The notes below the pieces were generated by a model. That model did not search any database, was not told where the DNA came from, and saw only the letters and a list, made by a program, of their open reading frames with translations. Both the position numbers and the translations under genes were made by a program. 64,000 nt of DNA from Cyanobacteria bacterium MAG CAR3_bin_5 (GTDB lineage: Bacteria; Cyanobacteriota; Cyanobacteriia; PCC-6307; Cyanobiaceae): the NCBI GenBank assembly GCA_026709085.1, contig JAPOTR010000024.1, positions 1 through 64,000 on the forward strand. The letters are read 5' to 3'. This document shows positions 17,100-25,078 of this stretch, piece by piece (the stretch's first letter is position 1; every line of letters starts with the position of its first letter).

Positions 17100-18377
17100 A
17101 TGCGTCTTGACCTGCACCACCGTCATCAGCGCGTAGAGCTGCTGGTTCAGCAGCGGCGCCATATGAGGGTGGTGGCCCTGTGCTGGTGGATTGCCGGGGG
17201 CAGCGCCGGGGATCCACCGGGGCAACGGGGACAGGCCCACCTGTTGGCCGGCGCCGTTCAGCGGGGCACAGTTCGTGAGGATGCCGTAGCTCTGGCGGAA
17301 GAGTTGGAGTCTCGCGGCGCCTATTTCGCGGCCGGCGCCCGGGAGGACGGGGTGGTGTTGTGTCTGGGCTGCATGGCTGCGGATGCGGCGCCTCTCCTGG
17401 ACAGGGTGCGGGAGATGGTCCAGACGCCGCGGCTGGCGCCCCGGGAGGTGCGGCGAGAGCAGCAGCTCACCCTGCAAGCCCTGGATCAACAACGGGAAGA
17501 TCCCCTGCAGCTTGCCCTGGGGGAGTTGCGCCGTCTGCTGTACGGCCATGGGGGATACGGCCACGCCCCCCTTGGCGCGAACAAAGCGGAGGTGGCGGCA
17601 CTGACCCCCAGCCACTTGCGCCAGGCCCATCAAGGCTGGGGAAGCAGCCCCATGGTCATTGCCGCGGCGGGCCGTCTGGATCAGGGCGCCACAGCCCACC
17701 TGACGGCCCTGGCGGAGGACCTGCCCCCCGGCCATGGCTCCACCCCCCCGCCACCACCCGCGGCCCTGCCCACCACGGCAGCCACCATGGCCTTCCATCC
17801 CCAGGACACGGAGCAGGTGGCGCTGCTCCTGGGGGCGGCCACCTGTGGACTCAATCACCAGGACCAAGCTGTCTTGCGCCTGCTGCAATGCCATCTCGGC
17901 GCCGGGATGAGCGCCCGGCTGCCCCAGGTGATCCGGGAAACCCACGGTCTGGCCTATGAGGTGGGGGCGTTGTTCCCTGTGCGTCGGCAGAGCGCCCCGT
18001 TCACTGTGTATCTCTCCACCAGCCGGGAGCGGGCCGCCCTGGCGCTGGAACTCCTGCTGGCGGAGTGGCGGCGGCTCCTGGAGACGCCCCTTCAGCCCGA
18101 GGAATTGGGTTTGGCCCGGGCCAAGTTGCAGGGGCGGGAGTTGGCGGCGTTGCAGACCAGCGGCCAGGTGGCGGAACGGCTGGCCCTGTTGCGGGGGTAC
18201 GGCATGGCTGCGGACGGGGCGGAACAGCAATTGGCCCGGTTGGCGCAGCGGGACGGGGCCGACTGTCAGCGGGTGGCGCGCCACTGGCTTGCCCAACCCC
18301 GTCTGGCGGTGGCGGGCCCCCAGGCCCTGGCGGCGCCCCTGGAGAACATCTGGTCTCAGAGGACGGACTCCACCTGA
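17100..18377 (+). CDS. M16-family peptidase-like protein, inactive type
   Basis: This 425-residue protein has the architecture of M16 (insulinase/pitrilysin) half-proteases: an N-terminal domain with GQAHLLAGAVQRGT, ESRGAYFAAGAREDGVVL, and a second domain with QVIRETHGLAYEVGALF. In active members the first motif is HFLEH; here it reads HLLAG, so the zinc ligand and catalytic Glu are absent. Cyanobacteria often pair an active and an inactive M16 subunit; the partner is not next to it. The ATG at 17100 starts just past the last DnaA box. The frame upstream runs through the origin and is not coding. Confidence 0.8.
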   Translation: MRLDLHHRHQRVELLVQQRRHMRVVALCWWIAGGSAGDPPGQRGQAHLLAGAVQRGTVREDAVALAEELESRGAYFAAGAREDGVVLCLGCMAADAAPLLDRVREMVQTPRLAPREVRREQQLTLQALDQQREDPLQLALGELRRLLYGHGGYGHAPLGANKAEVAALTPSHLRQAHQGWGSSPMVIAAAGRLDQGATAHLTALAEDLPPGHGSTPPPPPAALPTTAATMAFHPQDTEQVALLLGAATCGLNHQDQAVLRLLQCHLGAGMSARLPQVIRETHGLAYEVGALFPVRRQSAPFTVYLSTSRERAALALELLLAEWRRLLETPLQPEELGLARAKLQGRELAALQTSGQVAERLALLRGYGMAADGAEQQLARLAQRDGADCQRVARHWLAQPRLAVAGPQALAAPLENIWSQRTDST

Positions 18378-18592
18378 TCCGCATCCAGGAGAAACGTGCC
18401 CCGCCGGAAGCGCACCGCCAGCATGTTCCGGGGGCGCAACTCCACCACCACCCCCTCATCCCCCGTCTCCACCAGATCCGGTGGACGGAGCATGGGCATG
18501 GGGTCTGCTGTTTTCAGGTAGGGTTGAGTCTCGATCAGGCGAACCAATGCCCCTGTGTCAAAAGCCGGGCATGGCCCATCGGCCTGCTCCAT
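18356..18592 (-). CDS. sipA: SipA-like regulator (DUF3148)
   Basis: A 78-residue protein with the conserved core PYLKTADPMPMLRPPDLV and MLAVRFRRGTFLLDADQVE, which matches the small cyanobacterial SipA/DUF3148 family. In Synechococcus elongatus SipA binds the stress histidine kinase NblS and modulates its signalling. I chose the ATG at 18592. Its 3' end overlaps the convergent M16-like gene by 22 bases. The function here is transferred from the family, not shown. Confidence 0.75.
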   Translation of the reverse strand: MEQADGPCPAFDTGALVRLIETQPYLKTADPMPMLRPPDLVETGDEGVVVELRPRNMLAVRFRRGTFLLDADQVESVL

Positions 18593-18673
18593 GGATTCAC
18601 CAGCGCCCTGGCGCTCGAGTGTAAGCCCCGACCCGTCTTCCCGCCAGCCAGTTCCAAGTCCCTGCACCACGCC

Positions 18674-19240
18674 ATGAAGGCTTTGATCAACCTGGTGGGT
18701 GTTGTCATGGGTCTGCTGCTGACCATCGTGGCGGGGCTGCTCCAGCCCACCATGGCAGTGCCCACTCTGGAGGGACTGAGCCTGGTGGAGTTGCCCACCA
18801 GTGGCCAGTTAGGGGCAGTGCTGCTGACGTCCCTGGTCTGCGGCCCCCGGGTCGGACTCATGACCGCAGTGGCCTACCTGGCCTTCGGGCTGACCCAGTT
18901 TCCCGTCTTCTATGCCGGGGGCGGCCCGGATTACGTGCTGGAGCCGGGGTTCGGCTATTTGCTGGGCCTGATTCCCGGTGCATGGCTGGTGGGCCGGGTT
19001 GGGCGGCAGATCCCTCTGCGGGACCCCTTCAGCCTCTGGGTTGCGGCCATGGCCGGGGTTGTGGCGGTCTCCCTGTGTGGGGGCATGTACCTGCTCCTGG
19101 GGGCCGTGGCGGGCCAGTGGCCCATGTCCTGGCCGGAATCGATGATCGGCTATTGGGCGCTGCCCCTGCTGCTCCAGGCGGTCATGGCCTGCCCTGTGGC
19201 CGTTGTCGCCACGTTGCTCCGCCGTCTCCTGCTCTACTGA
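18674..19240 (+). CDS. bioY: BioY-type biotin transporter
   Basis: The substrate-binding S component of an energy-coupling-factor type biotin importer, 188 residues with about six hydrophobic segments. Family features include LPTSGQLGAVLLTSLVCGPRVG, AYLAFGLTQFPVFYAGGGPDYVLEPGFGYLLG and the later SLCGGMYLLLG region. BioY can work alone or with the shared ECF ATPases, none of which is nearby. ATG at 18674; the longer frame from 18065 is antisense to sipA and overlaps the M16-like gene. lspA follows after four bases. Confidence 0.9.
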   Translation: MKALINLVGVVMGLLLTIVAGLLQPTMAVPTLEGLSLVELPTSGQLGAVLLTSLVCGPRVGLMTAVAYLAFGLTQFPVFYAGGGPDYVLEPGFGYLLGLIPGAWLVGRVGRQIPLRDPFSLWVAAMAGVVAVSLCGGMYLLLGAVAGQWPMSWPESMIGYWALPLLLQAVMACPVAVVATLLRRLLLY

Positions 19241-19244
19241 GGCC

Positions 19245-19745
19245 GTGTCCAACCCACAACCCTCCCCCGACCCACGGAGCCGGAAGCCGCGGCTTGCCGG
19301 CCTCAGCCTGCTGGTGGCTGCTGGCGGCACGGTGCTGGATCAAGCCGGCAAGGCGCTGATGCTGGGCCAACTCCAACCGGGTCAGGTGCAACCGGCCCTA
19401 CCGGGGCTCTTGCAGTGGCGACTGGTGGAAAATACGGGTGCGGCCTTCAGCTTGTTTCACGGGGGGGTGGCGTGGCTGGGGTTGATCTCGTTGCTGGTGA
19501 GCCTGGGCCTGGTGGTGTGGCTGCTGAGTCGCCCACCCCGGCATCCGTTGAGTGCGGTGGCCTGGGGGTTGCTGCTGGCCGGCGCCCTGGGCAACGGTCT
19601 GGACCGCTGGTTCCGGGGGGCGGTGGTGGACTGGATTGAACTGACGCCCATTCCCTTCCCCGTGTTCAACCTGGCGGACGTGGCCATCAACATTGCCGTG
19701 GCTCTGCTGTTGCTGGACCCTCTGCTGCAGCGCCGCAGGCCATGA
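19245..19745 (+). CDS. lspA: prolipoprotein signal peptidase
   Basis: An inner-membrane aspartyl protease that removes signal peptides from lipoproteins. Catalytic sites are GNGLDRWFRGAVVDWIEL and FNLADVAINIAVAL, the two Asp motifs of SPase II; LDQAGKALM and LVENTGAAFSLF are also conserved. The product is 166 residues with four membrane segments. I chose GTG at 19245, directly behind the bioY stop. It overlaps the following GTPase gene by ATGA. Confidence 0.9.
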   Translation: MSNPQPSPDPRSRKPRLAGLSLLVAAGGTVLDQAGKALMLGQLQPGQVQPALPGLLQWRLVENTGAAFSLFHGGVAWLGLISLLVSLGLVVWLLSRPPRHPLSAVAWGLLLAGALGNGLDRWFRGAVVDWIELTPIPFPVFNLADVAINIAVALLLLDPLLQRRRP

Positions 19746-21382
19746 GGAAGCGGACCCGGCGGCTGATCTGGAGTGTGGCCGTGGCGCTGGCGGCCCTGCT
19801 GGCCTTCTGGATGGTGATCACCCTGTTGGCGGGTCTGGCCCAAGGCCTGCAAACCCTGGCAGGGGGCTGGGGCGTCTTCCTCTTTCTGGTGACTGTGGCG
19901 GCCCTGGGCTGGCTGGGCTGGATCACATGGCGGGGGTGGCGGCCCGGTGGGAAGTCCCCACGGTGGGCCAGGCGTTTCCGGCCGGCCCTTCCTGTTGCCT
20001 TCGACTCCAAGCGGGAGGCCGCTGGAGAACACCTGGACAGCATCGGCCAGCAGTTGGAACTGGTGCGGGATCAGGTGATGCGCCGGGCCTTGGAGCGGGA
20101 GCGCCGCCAAGTGGCGGCGGAGTTGGAACGGGGGGATCTGGTGGTGGTGGTGTTCGGTACGGGATCCAGCGGCAAAACCTCCCTGATCCGCGCCCTCCTG
20201 GGGGACGTGGTGGGCTCCGTGGATCCCGCCATGGGCTCCACCCGGGCCAGCCACAGCTATCGCCTGCCCGTGGCGGGCCTCGGACGCGGCGTGCGGCTGG
20301 TGGATACCCCAGGCATCCTGGAAAGCGGCCCCCAGGGACAGCGGCGGGAGGACATGGCGCGGCGCAGAGCGGTGCAAGGGGACCTGCTGTTGTTTGTCGT
20401 GGACGGGGACCTGCGGGACAGCGAGCTGCGCATAGCGCAGTTGTTGTTGTCCCTGGGCAAGCGCCTCCTGCTGGTGCTCAACAAATGCGACCTGCTGGGG
20501 CAACGGCAGGAACAACGGCTGTTGCAGGTGCTGCGGCAGCGCTGCGCCCCCCGGTTGCCGCCGGAAGACGTGGTGCCCGTCAGCAGTGCGCCGCCCCGGT
20601 CGAGGGGCGCCGGAGCACCCCCGCCAGCCCCGGAGGTGGCAGCCCTGCTGCGCCGTCTGGCTCAGGTGTTGCGCCTTGAAGGAGATGAACTCATGGCCGA
20701 TAACATCCTTCTGCAAAGCCACCATCTCTCCGTGGATACGGAGGCGGTGCTCACCAACCAGCGGCAGCGGGACAGCCTCGCCGTCATTGAGCGCTATGCC
20801 TGGATTGGCGGCGGAATCATCGCCCTGACGCCCTTGCCGGGGCTGGATCTCGTGGGTGCGGCTGCCGTCAACGCCCAGATGGTGCTGGAGTTGGGGCGGA
20901 TCCATGGGGTCAAGCTGGACCGGGACCAGGGGCGGGAACTGGCCCTGGCGGTGGGGCGCACCATGACGGGGCTGGGGCTGGTGAAGGGGGGCGCCATGCT
21001 GATGACCACCGCCCTCAGCGCCGCCTGGCCCGCACTGGTGGTGGCCAAGGCGCTGCAGGGAGTGAGCGCGGCATGGCTGACACGGGTTGCCGGCGCCAGC
21101 CTGATGGACTACTTCAGCCGCAATCAGGACTGGGGAGACGGGGGGATGGCTGCCGCCATCCGCAAGCACTACGACCTCAACCGCCGCCAGGACCGGTTCA
21201 ACGATTTTCTCACCATGGCGGTGGAGCGGATCGTGGAGCCGTTGCAACGGCGCCTGAAAGGTCTGCCGCCAGACCGGCCGTCCAGCCAACCACCGGCGCC
21301 GGCGCCAGTCCGGAGCGATGATCCAGAAGGAACACCAACGCCAGGTAGAGCACGGCCAGGGCAATGGAGACGATCCCTGTGA
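19742..21382 (+). CDS. membrane GTPase with DUF697 domain
   Basis: This 546-residue protein has two N-terminal membrane segments (about 8-30 and 40-60), a G domain with GTGSSGKTSLIRALL (P-loop), RLVDTPGILE (G3) and LLVLNKCDLLG (G4), and a C-terminal YcjF/DUF697-like membrane region (YAWIGGGIIALTPLPGLDLVGAAAVNAQMV). This arrangement is conserved in cyanobacteria but its role is unknown. The tail is Pro-rich. It is translationally coupled to lspA, and its last 170 bases overlap a convergent small ORF. Confidence 0.85.
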   Translation: MRKRTRRLIWSVAVALAALLAFWMVITLLAGLAQGLQTLAGGWGVFLFLVTVAALGWLGWITWRGWRPGGKSPRWARRFRPALPVAFDSKREAAGEHLDSIGQQLELVRDQVMRRALERERRQVAAELERGDLVVVVFGTGSSGKTSLIRALLGDVVGSVDPAMGSTRASHSYRLPVAGLGRGVRLVDTPGILESGPQGQRREDMARRRAVQGDLLLFVVDGDLRDSELRIAQLLLSLGKRLLLVLNKCDLLGQRQEQRLLQVLRQRCAPRLPPEDVVPVSSAPPRSRGAGAPPPAPEVAALLRRLAQVLRLEGDELMADNILLQSHHLSVDTEAVLTNQRQRDSLAVIERYAWIGGGIIALTPLPGLDLVGAAAVNAQMVLELGRIHGVKLDRDQGRELALAVGRTMTGLGLVKGGAMLMTTALSAAWPALVVAKALQGVSAAWLTRVAGASLMDYFSRNQDWGDGGMAAAIRKHYDLNRRQDRFNDFLTMAVERIVEPLQRRLKGLPPDRPSSQPPAPAPVRSDDPEGTPTPGRARPGQWRRSL

Positions 21383-21410
21383 TCAAGGCCACCAGTTTGG
21401 GGCGATCCAT
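21210..21410 (-). CDS. small single-pass membrane protein
   Basis: A 66-residue protein whose first 35 residues, MDRPKLVALITGIVSIALAV then LYLALVFLLDHRSG, form one clear membrane helix with a charged cap. Similar short proteins beginning MDR-K-L occur in marine Synechococcus, as far as I recall. The C-terminal half is antisense to the end of the GTPase gene, so the protein may have been extended by loss of an earlier stop. Function unknown. Confidence 0.6.
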   Translation of the reverse strand: MDRPKLVALITGIVSIALAVLYLALVFLLDHRSGLAPAPVVGWTAGLAADLSGAVATAPRSAPPPW

Positions 21411-21816
21411 GGCTTGACGGAAAAGGCTGGCGGAGACCAGCTTGGATGGTGTCCAGTCTGTCTGAACGCGGGGGTCACCGGGAAGGGCGAGGGAACGTCA
21501 GGTTCAGGACCCACAAATCAGGGAGTGGTCCCTCTCGGCAGAGAGGGAACCCCTACCCCATGAAACCACATTCCCCGAAGCGGTCACCGCGCTCAAGCTG
21601 GAACATCTCCCGCAGGATGTTCTTCAGTTGAGCAAAGCTTTCTCTCAAGCCGGAAGTCGCGCCCGTCGCCGGCGGCGGTCCTGCTTCATCGGAATGTGAC
21701 GTACTCCATGGGTGAACGGGCAACCATCGAGGATGAACTGAAGAGAGAAAAGAGTCGTGTCCGGGGAAACAGGGCTTGTTTTGCGGGAACTCCGGATCAG
21801 GTTTGGCATGGGTACC
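21411..21816. other. intergenic stretch between small membrane protein and rpsD
   Basis: About 400 bp without a convincing gene. It holds the hairpin repeat described separately and a few short frames with no recognisable content. A terminator for rpsD would be expected near 21700-21810, but I cannot point to a clear hairpin with a T-run. Confidence 0.5.
21495..21557 (-). repeat. dispersed hairpin repeat, copy 1
   Basis: Read on the minus strand, this has a stem of TTCCCTCT / AGAGGGA followed by CACTCCCT and GTCCTGA. The same order of blocks occurs on the plus strand at 50943-51005. Each copy ends shortly before a start codon on its own strand (here the small membrane protein at 21410). Confidence 0.6.
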
Positions 21817-22425
21817 CTACACCTTGCGGGAGTAGTACTCCACCACCAGCAGTTCGTTGATCTCCAGAGCCACCCACTCCCGTTCACAACCACTCACCAC
21901 TTTGGCGATGAGCTTGTTCTTGTCCAGTTCCAGGTGGGGGGGCACGTTGGCCAGGCCGGGGAACTCCAGATTGTCCGTGGCCAGCCGCTTGCTGCCCTTG
22001 CGCTCGCGAACGGCCAGGGCGTCTCCGGCCTTGCACTGGTAGCTGGCGATGTTCACCAGGCGGCCGTTGACGGTGATGTGACCGTGGTTCACCAACTGGC
22101 GGGCGCCGGGAATGGTGGGGGCAAAGCCTAGGCGGAAACAGATGTTGTCCAGGCGGTTTTCCAGCAGCTTGAGCAGGTTGGTGCCGGTGGAGCCCTCCTG
22201 GGCGCGGGCTTTCTTGATGTAGCGCACCAGTTGGCGCTCGGAAATCCCGTAGTTGAAACGGAGTTTCTGCTTTTCTTCCAGACGAATGGCGTACTCGGAG
22301 CGCTTGCGACGGGCTTGGCCGTGCTGACCGGGGGGATAAGACCGCTTGGCGGACTTACGGGTGAGACCGGGAAGGTCTCCCAAGCGCCGCGTAATCCTCA
22401 GGCGAGGGCCACGGTATCGAGACAT
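21817..22425 (-). CDS. rpsD: 30S ribosomal protein S4
   Basis: S4 nucleates assembly of the 30S subunit by binding 16S rRNA. The 202-residue product begins [20 protein letters not shown] and has the SYPPGQHG segment, [19 protein letters not shown], and the S4 RNA-binding domain ([34 protein letters not shown]). It ends in EYYSRKV. The ATG at 22425 matches the family start; the frame upstream to 22602 is not part of it. Divergent from yidD. Confidence 0.95.
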   Translation of the reverse strand: MSRYRGPRLRITRRLGDLPGLTRKSAKRSYPPGQHGQARRKRSEYAIRLEEKQKLRFNYGISERQLVRYIKKARAQEGSTGTNLLKLLENRLDNICFRLGFAPTIPGARQLVNHGHITVNGRLVNIASYQCKAGDALAVRERKGSKRLATDNLEFPGLANVPPHLELDKNKLIAKVVSGCEREWVALEINELLVVEYYSRKV

Positions 22426-22540
22426 GGGTGGTTCCTGATGCAGAGGTAGAGGGGAAATCTGGCACCATGGGTTCAGCAGCAGCCAGCCCGTGTCCGAGCC
22501 GCCGCCGGGGCGCAACCCCATGCCGCACCCATGGCGCCAG

Positions 22541-22801
22541 ATGGTGAGTGTAAACCCCCGGCCGGGTGATGCCGGCCCCTGGAGCCCGGTGACGCCGCTC
22601 ATTGGCTTGATCAGGCTCTATCAACGGTTCATCTCCCCCCTGTTGGGACCCCGCTGCCGCTTCAGCCCCAGTTGCAGCGCCTATGCCGTGGAAGCCCTGG
22701 CTCGCCATGGGCTGTGGCGGGGCGGGTGGTTGAGTGTCTGGCGGCTGCTGCGGTGCCACCCCTGCACGGCAGGGGGGTACGACCCCGTGCCCGACCGATG
22801 A
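22541..22801 (+). CDS. yidD: membrane protein insertion efficiency factor
   Basis: An 86-residue YidD protein, which assists YidC/Sec membrane insertion. The core [35 protein letters not shown] and [14 protein letters not shown] with its conserved cysteines is complete. ATG at 22541; a GTG at 22490 is possible but adds no conserved residues. The stop overlaps the next ATG, so translation is coupled. Confidence 0.9.
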   Translation: MVSVNPRPGDAGPWSPVTPLIGLIRLYQRFISPLLGPRCRFSPSCSAYAVEALARHGLWRGGWLSVWRLLRCHPCTAGGYDPVPDR

Positions 22802-23097
22802 ATCACTCCGCCTGGCCACCCCTCGTCCTGCTCACCCGCTCCGGGTGCTGCCTCTGCAGTGGCCTGGCGGAGCGTCTGGGTTCTCTGCTGCCCCAGGGAA
22901 CCCTGCGGCTGGTGGACGTGGACGGAGATCCGGCATTGCAACGGCGCTTCGGGCTCCTGGTGCCCCTCCTGGTGGTGGGGACAGACCCGCTCCATGATCC
23001 CGTCCTGCCCCGGGCGCCACCACGGCTCAAGGGGTTGGCGCTGCAGCGGTGGCTGGAGAAACATCTTGTTCCGTTTACCAGGTCAACCCCTGGCTGA
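22798..23097 (+). CDS. glutaredoxin-like protein (DUF836 type)
   Basis: A 99-residue thioredoxin-fold protein with a CxxC-type site in [17 protein letters not shown], a following [22 protein letters not shown] strand-loop with the cis-Pro region, and a C-terminal helix. Small glutaredoxin-like proteins of this kind commonly lie beside yidD and murE in marine Synechococcus. It overlaps yidD by ATGA and precedes murE by 54 bases. Confidence 0.8.
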   Translation: MNHSAWPPLVLLTRSGCCLCSGLAERLGSLLPQGTLRLVDVDGDPALQRRFGLLVPLLVVGTDPLHDPVLPRAPPRLKGLALQRWLEKHLVPFTRSTPG

Positions 23098-23151
23098 TTG
23101 AGGCCGCAGCCCGCAAGCTTTGGGAGCCGAGTCCATCGTTGGAGTTGACCC

Positions 23152-24660
23152 ATGGCCGCACCCATGCGCCTTCATCGCCTGCTGGAGACTGCGGCGATTC
23201 CCGTCCCTGCCTCTGTGGCGGATCGGGAGATTCGGGCGGTCTCGGGGGATTCCAGACGGCTGCCGGCCGGGTCCTTGTTTGTGGGGGCGCCGGGGGCCCA
23301 GGTGGATGGCGGCGACTACTGGGCCGCCAGCTTGGCGGGTGGCGCTGCGGTTGCCGTGATCGGTCCCCGGGCGGCGGGTAAGCGTCCACCGGGACCGACA
23401 GATCCAGTGGTGGTGGTGGAGGATCCCGCCGTCTGTCTGGGACGGCTGGCCTCGGCCTTCTGGGGACACCCCAGCCGGCAACTGCAACTCATCGGCGTGA
23501 CCGGCACCAACGGCAAGACCACCACCACCCACTGGATCGAGCATCTGAGCACCGCCATGGGGACCCCCACGGCCCTGCTGGGCACCCTGGAAAATCGCTG
23601 GCCGGGAACGGTGATGACCGCCAGCCACACCACGGAGCCGGCGGACGTGGTTCATGGACACCTGGCCCAGGCGGTGGCCAACGGCGTGCAACGGGCCGCC
23701 ATGGAGGTGAGTTCCCATGCGTTGGCGCAGCAGCGGGTGGCGGGGCTGAGGTTTGCCGGGGCGGTGTTCACCAATCTGAGCCAGGACCACCTGGACTTCC
23801 ACGGGGATATGGAGTCCTATTTCCAGGCCAAGGCCAGGCTGTTCGGGGCGGACATGCTCCACGGACAGGCGGTGATCAACTGCGAAGACCGCTATGGACA
23901 GCGCCTGCATCGGCAGTTGGGCGGCAAAGCCTGGGGTTGCCGCCTGCTGCTGGACTCCCGGCCAGGGGATCAGCCGCCGTTGGCCAGGGACGGGGAACTG
24001 GTGATGTGTGACCTGGCCATGGGGGCCGGGGGGGTGGAAGGACGTCTGGTCAGCCCCATGGGGGAAGGCCGTTTCCACTCCCCCATGCTGGGGCGTTACA
24101 ACCTGATGAACCTGCTCCAGGCGGTGGGGGTGCTGCTGAGTTGCGGGGCGCCCCTGGGGCCGCTGCTGGAGCACGTGCCCCGCTTTGGCGGGGTGCCGGG
24201 CCGGATGGAGTCCATCGGGGCGCCGGATCTCACGGTTGTGGTGGACTATGCCCACACTCCCGACGGCCTGAACAGTGCGTTACAGGCCCTGCGCCCCTTT
24301 GTGGCGGGGCGGCTGATCTGTGTGTTCGGGTGTGGCGGGGATCGGGACCGGGGCAAGCGTCCCTTCATGGGGGCAGCAGCGGCAGAGTTGGCCGATGAAC
24401 TGGTGATCACCTCCGATAATCCCCGCACGGAAGATCCCGAGCGCATCCTGGAGGAGATTTGTGCAGGTCTGCCCGCTGAAATCCCCCATCACCGGGAACT
24501 GGACCGCAGCCTGGCCATTCACAGGGCCGTGGTTCAGGCGGCGCCGGGGGATACGGTGCTCATTGCCGGCAAGGGCCATGAAAGGGTCCAGATCATTGGC
24601 CATGAACAACGGCCCTTTGATGATCGCCGTGTTGCGGCAGCGGCCATTGCCCAGCGCTGA
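23152..24660 (+). CDS. murE: UDP-MurNAc-tripeptide synthetase
   Basis: A Mur ligase that adds the third amino acid, meso-diaminopimelate in this lineage, to UDP-MurNAc-L-Ala-D-Glu in peptidoglycan synthesis. The 502-residue protein has SGDSRRLPAGSLFVG near the N-terminus, the ATP loop GTNGKTTT (118-125), EVSSHALAQQRV, FTNLSQDHLDFHG and the DNPRTEDP motif that signals diaminopimelate specificity. dapA and asd, which feed diaminopimelate synthesis, also occur in the window. Confidence 0.95.
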   Translation: MAAPMRLHRLLETAAIPVPASVADREIRAVSGDSRRLPAGSLFVGAPGAQVDGGDYWAASLAGGAAVAVIGPRAAGKRPPGPTDPVVVVEDPAVCLGRLASAFWGHPSRQLQLIGVTGTNGKTTTTHWIEHLSTAMGTPTALLGTLENRWPGTVMTASHTTEPADVVHGHLAQAVANGVQRAAMEVSSHALAQQRVAGLRFAGAVFTNLSQDHLDFHGDMESYFQAKARLFGADMLHGQAVINCEDRYGQRLHRQLGGKAWGCRLLLDSRPGDQPPLARDGELVMCDLAMGAGGVEGRLVSPMGEGRFHSPMLGRYNLMNLLQAVGVLLSCGAPLGPLLEHVPRFGGVPGRMESIGAPDLTVVVDYAHTPDGLNSALQALRPFVAGRLICVFGCGGDRDRGKRPFMGAAAAELADELVITSDNPRTEDPERILEEICAGLPAEIPHHRELDRSLAIHRAVVQAAPGDTVLIAGKGHERVQIIGHEQRPFDDRRVAAAAIAQR

Positions 24661-24699
24661 ACCCCCCGGTGGCCCGCCAGCATCCCGGACGGACGGCCC

Positions 24700-25044
24700 T
24701 CAACCGGGGGTCATGGAAATCTGATCATCGGCATCATCTTCCAGTGCGTTGGCCTCCAGACCCTCCTCCTCCACGAGGGCATCGGCTGTGAACTCGATCA
24801 TCCGCAGTCGGGCGTGATGGTTGCCTTGACGGGCATCCTCGAACATGGCTTGGATATGGAGTCGGTCAAAGCCGGTTTGCCGCAGGATTTTCACCACGTT
24901 CAAGTCAGGGAGAAGGGCACCGGTCAACGCCAGATTCACCCGGTGTTCCGCCACGGCAAATGCGTTGGCAAAGCATTGACCATCACTGCGGGTTTCCATG
25001 GCAGCCAGGGGGTGGAAGAAGCGGGGGCAGCTTTTGGAAGACAT
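24700..25044 (-). CDS. conserved hypothetical protein
   Basis: A 114-residue protein starting MSSKSCPRFFHPLAAMETRS, with a middle AEHRVNLALTGALLPDLNVVKILRQTGFDRLHIQAMFEDAR and an acidic tail (EEEGLEANALEDDADD). It is soluble and has no signal peptide. I recognise no domain. The ATG at 25044 looks better than one eight codons upstream. It is convergent with murE. Confidence 0.6.
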   Translation of the reverse strand: MSSKSCPRFFHPLAAMETRSDGQCFANAFAVAEHRVNLALTGALLPDLNVVKILRQTGFDRLHIQAMFEDARQGNHHARLRMIEFTADALVEEEGLEANALEDDADDQISMTPG

Positions 25045-25078
25045 GAACACCCTGCAAAAGTGATTCAAACCTTAAGCC

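Noticed and set aside
19457-21364. 635-codon minus-strand ORF
   Set aside because: Antisense to the GTPase gene, with His/Gln/Pro-rich composition typical of GC-rich shadow frames. The plus strand has intact G motifs.
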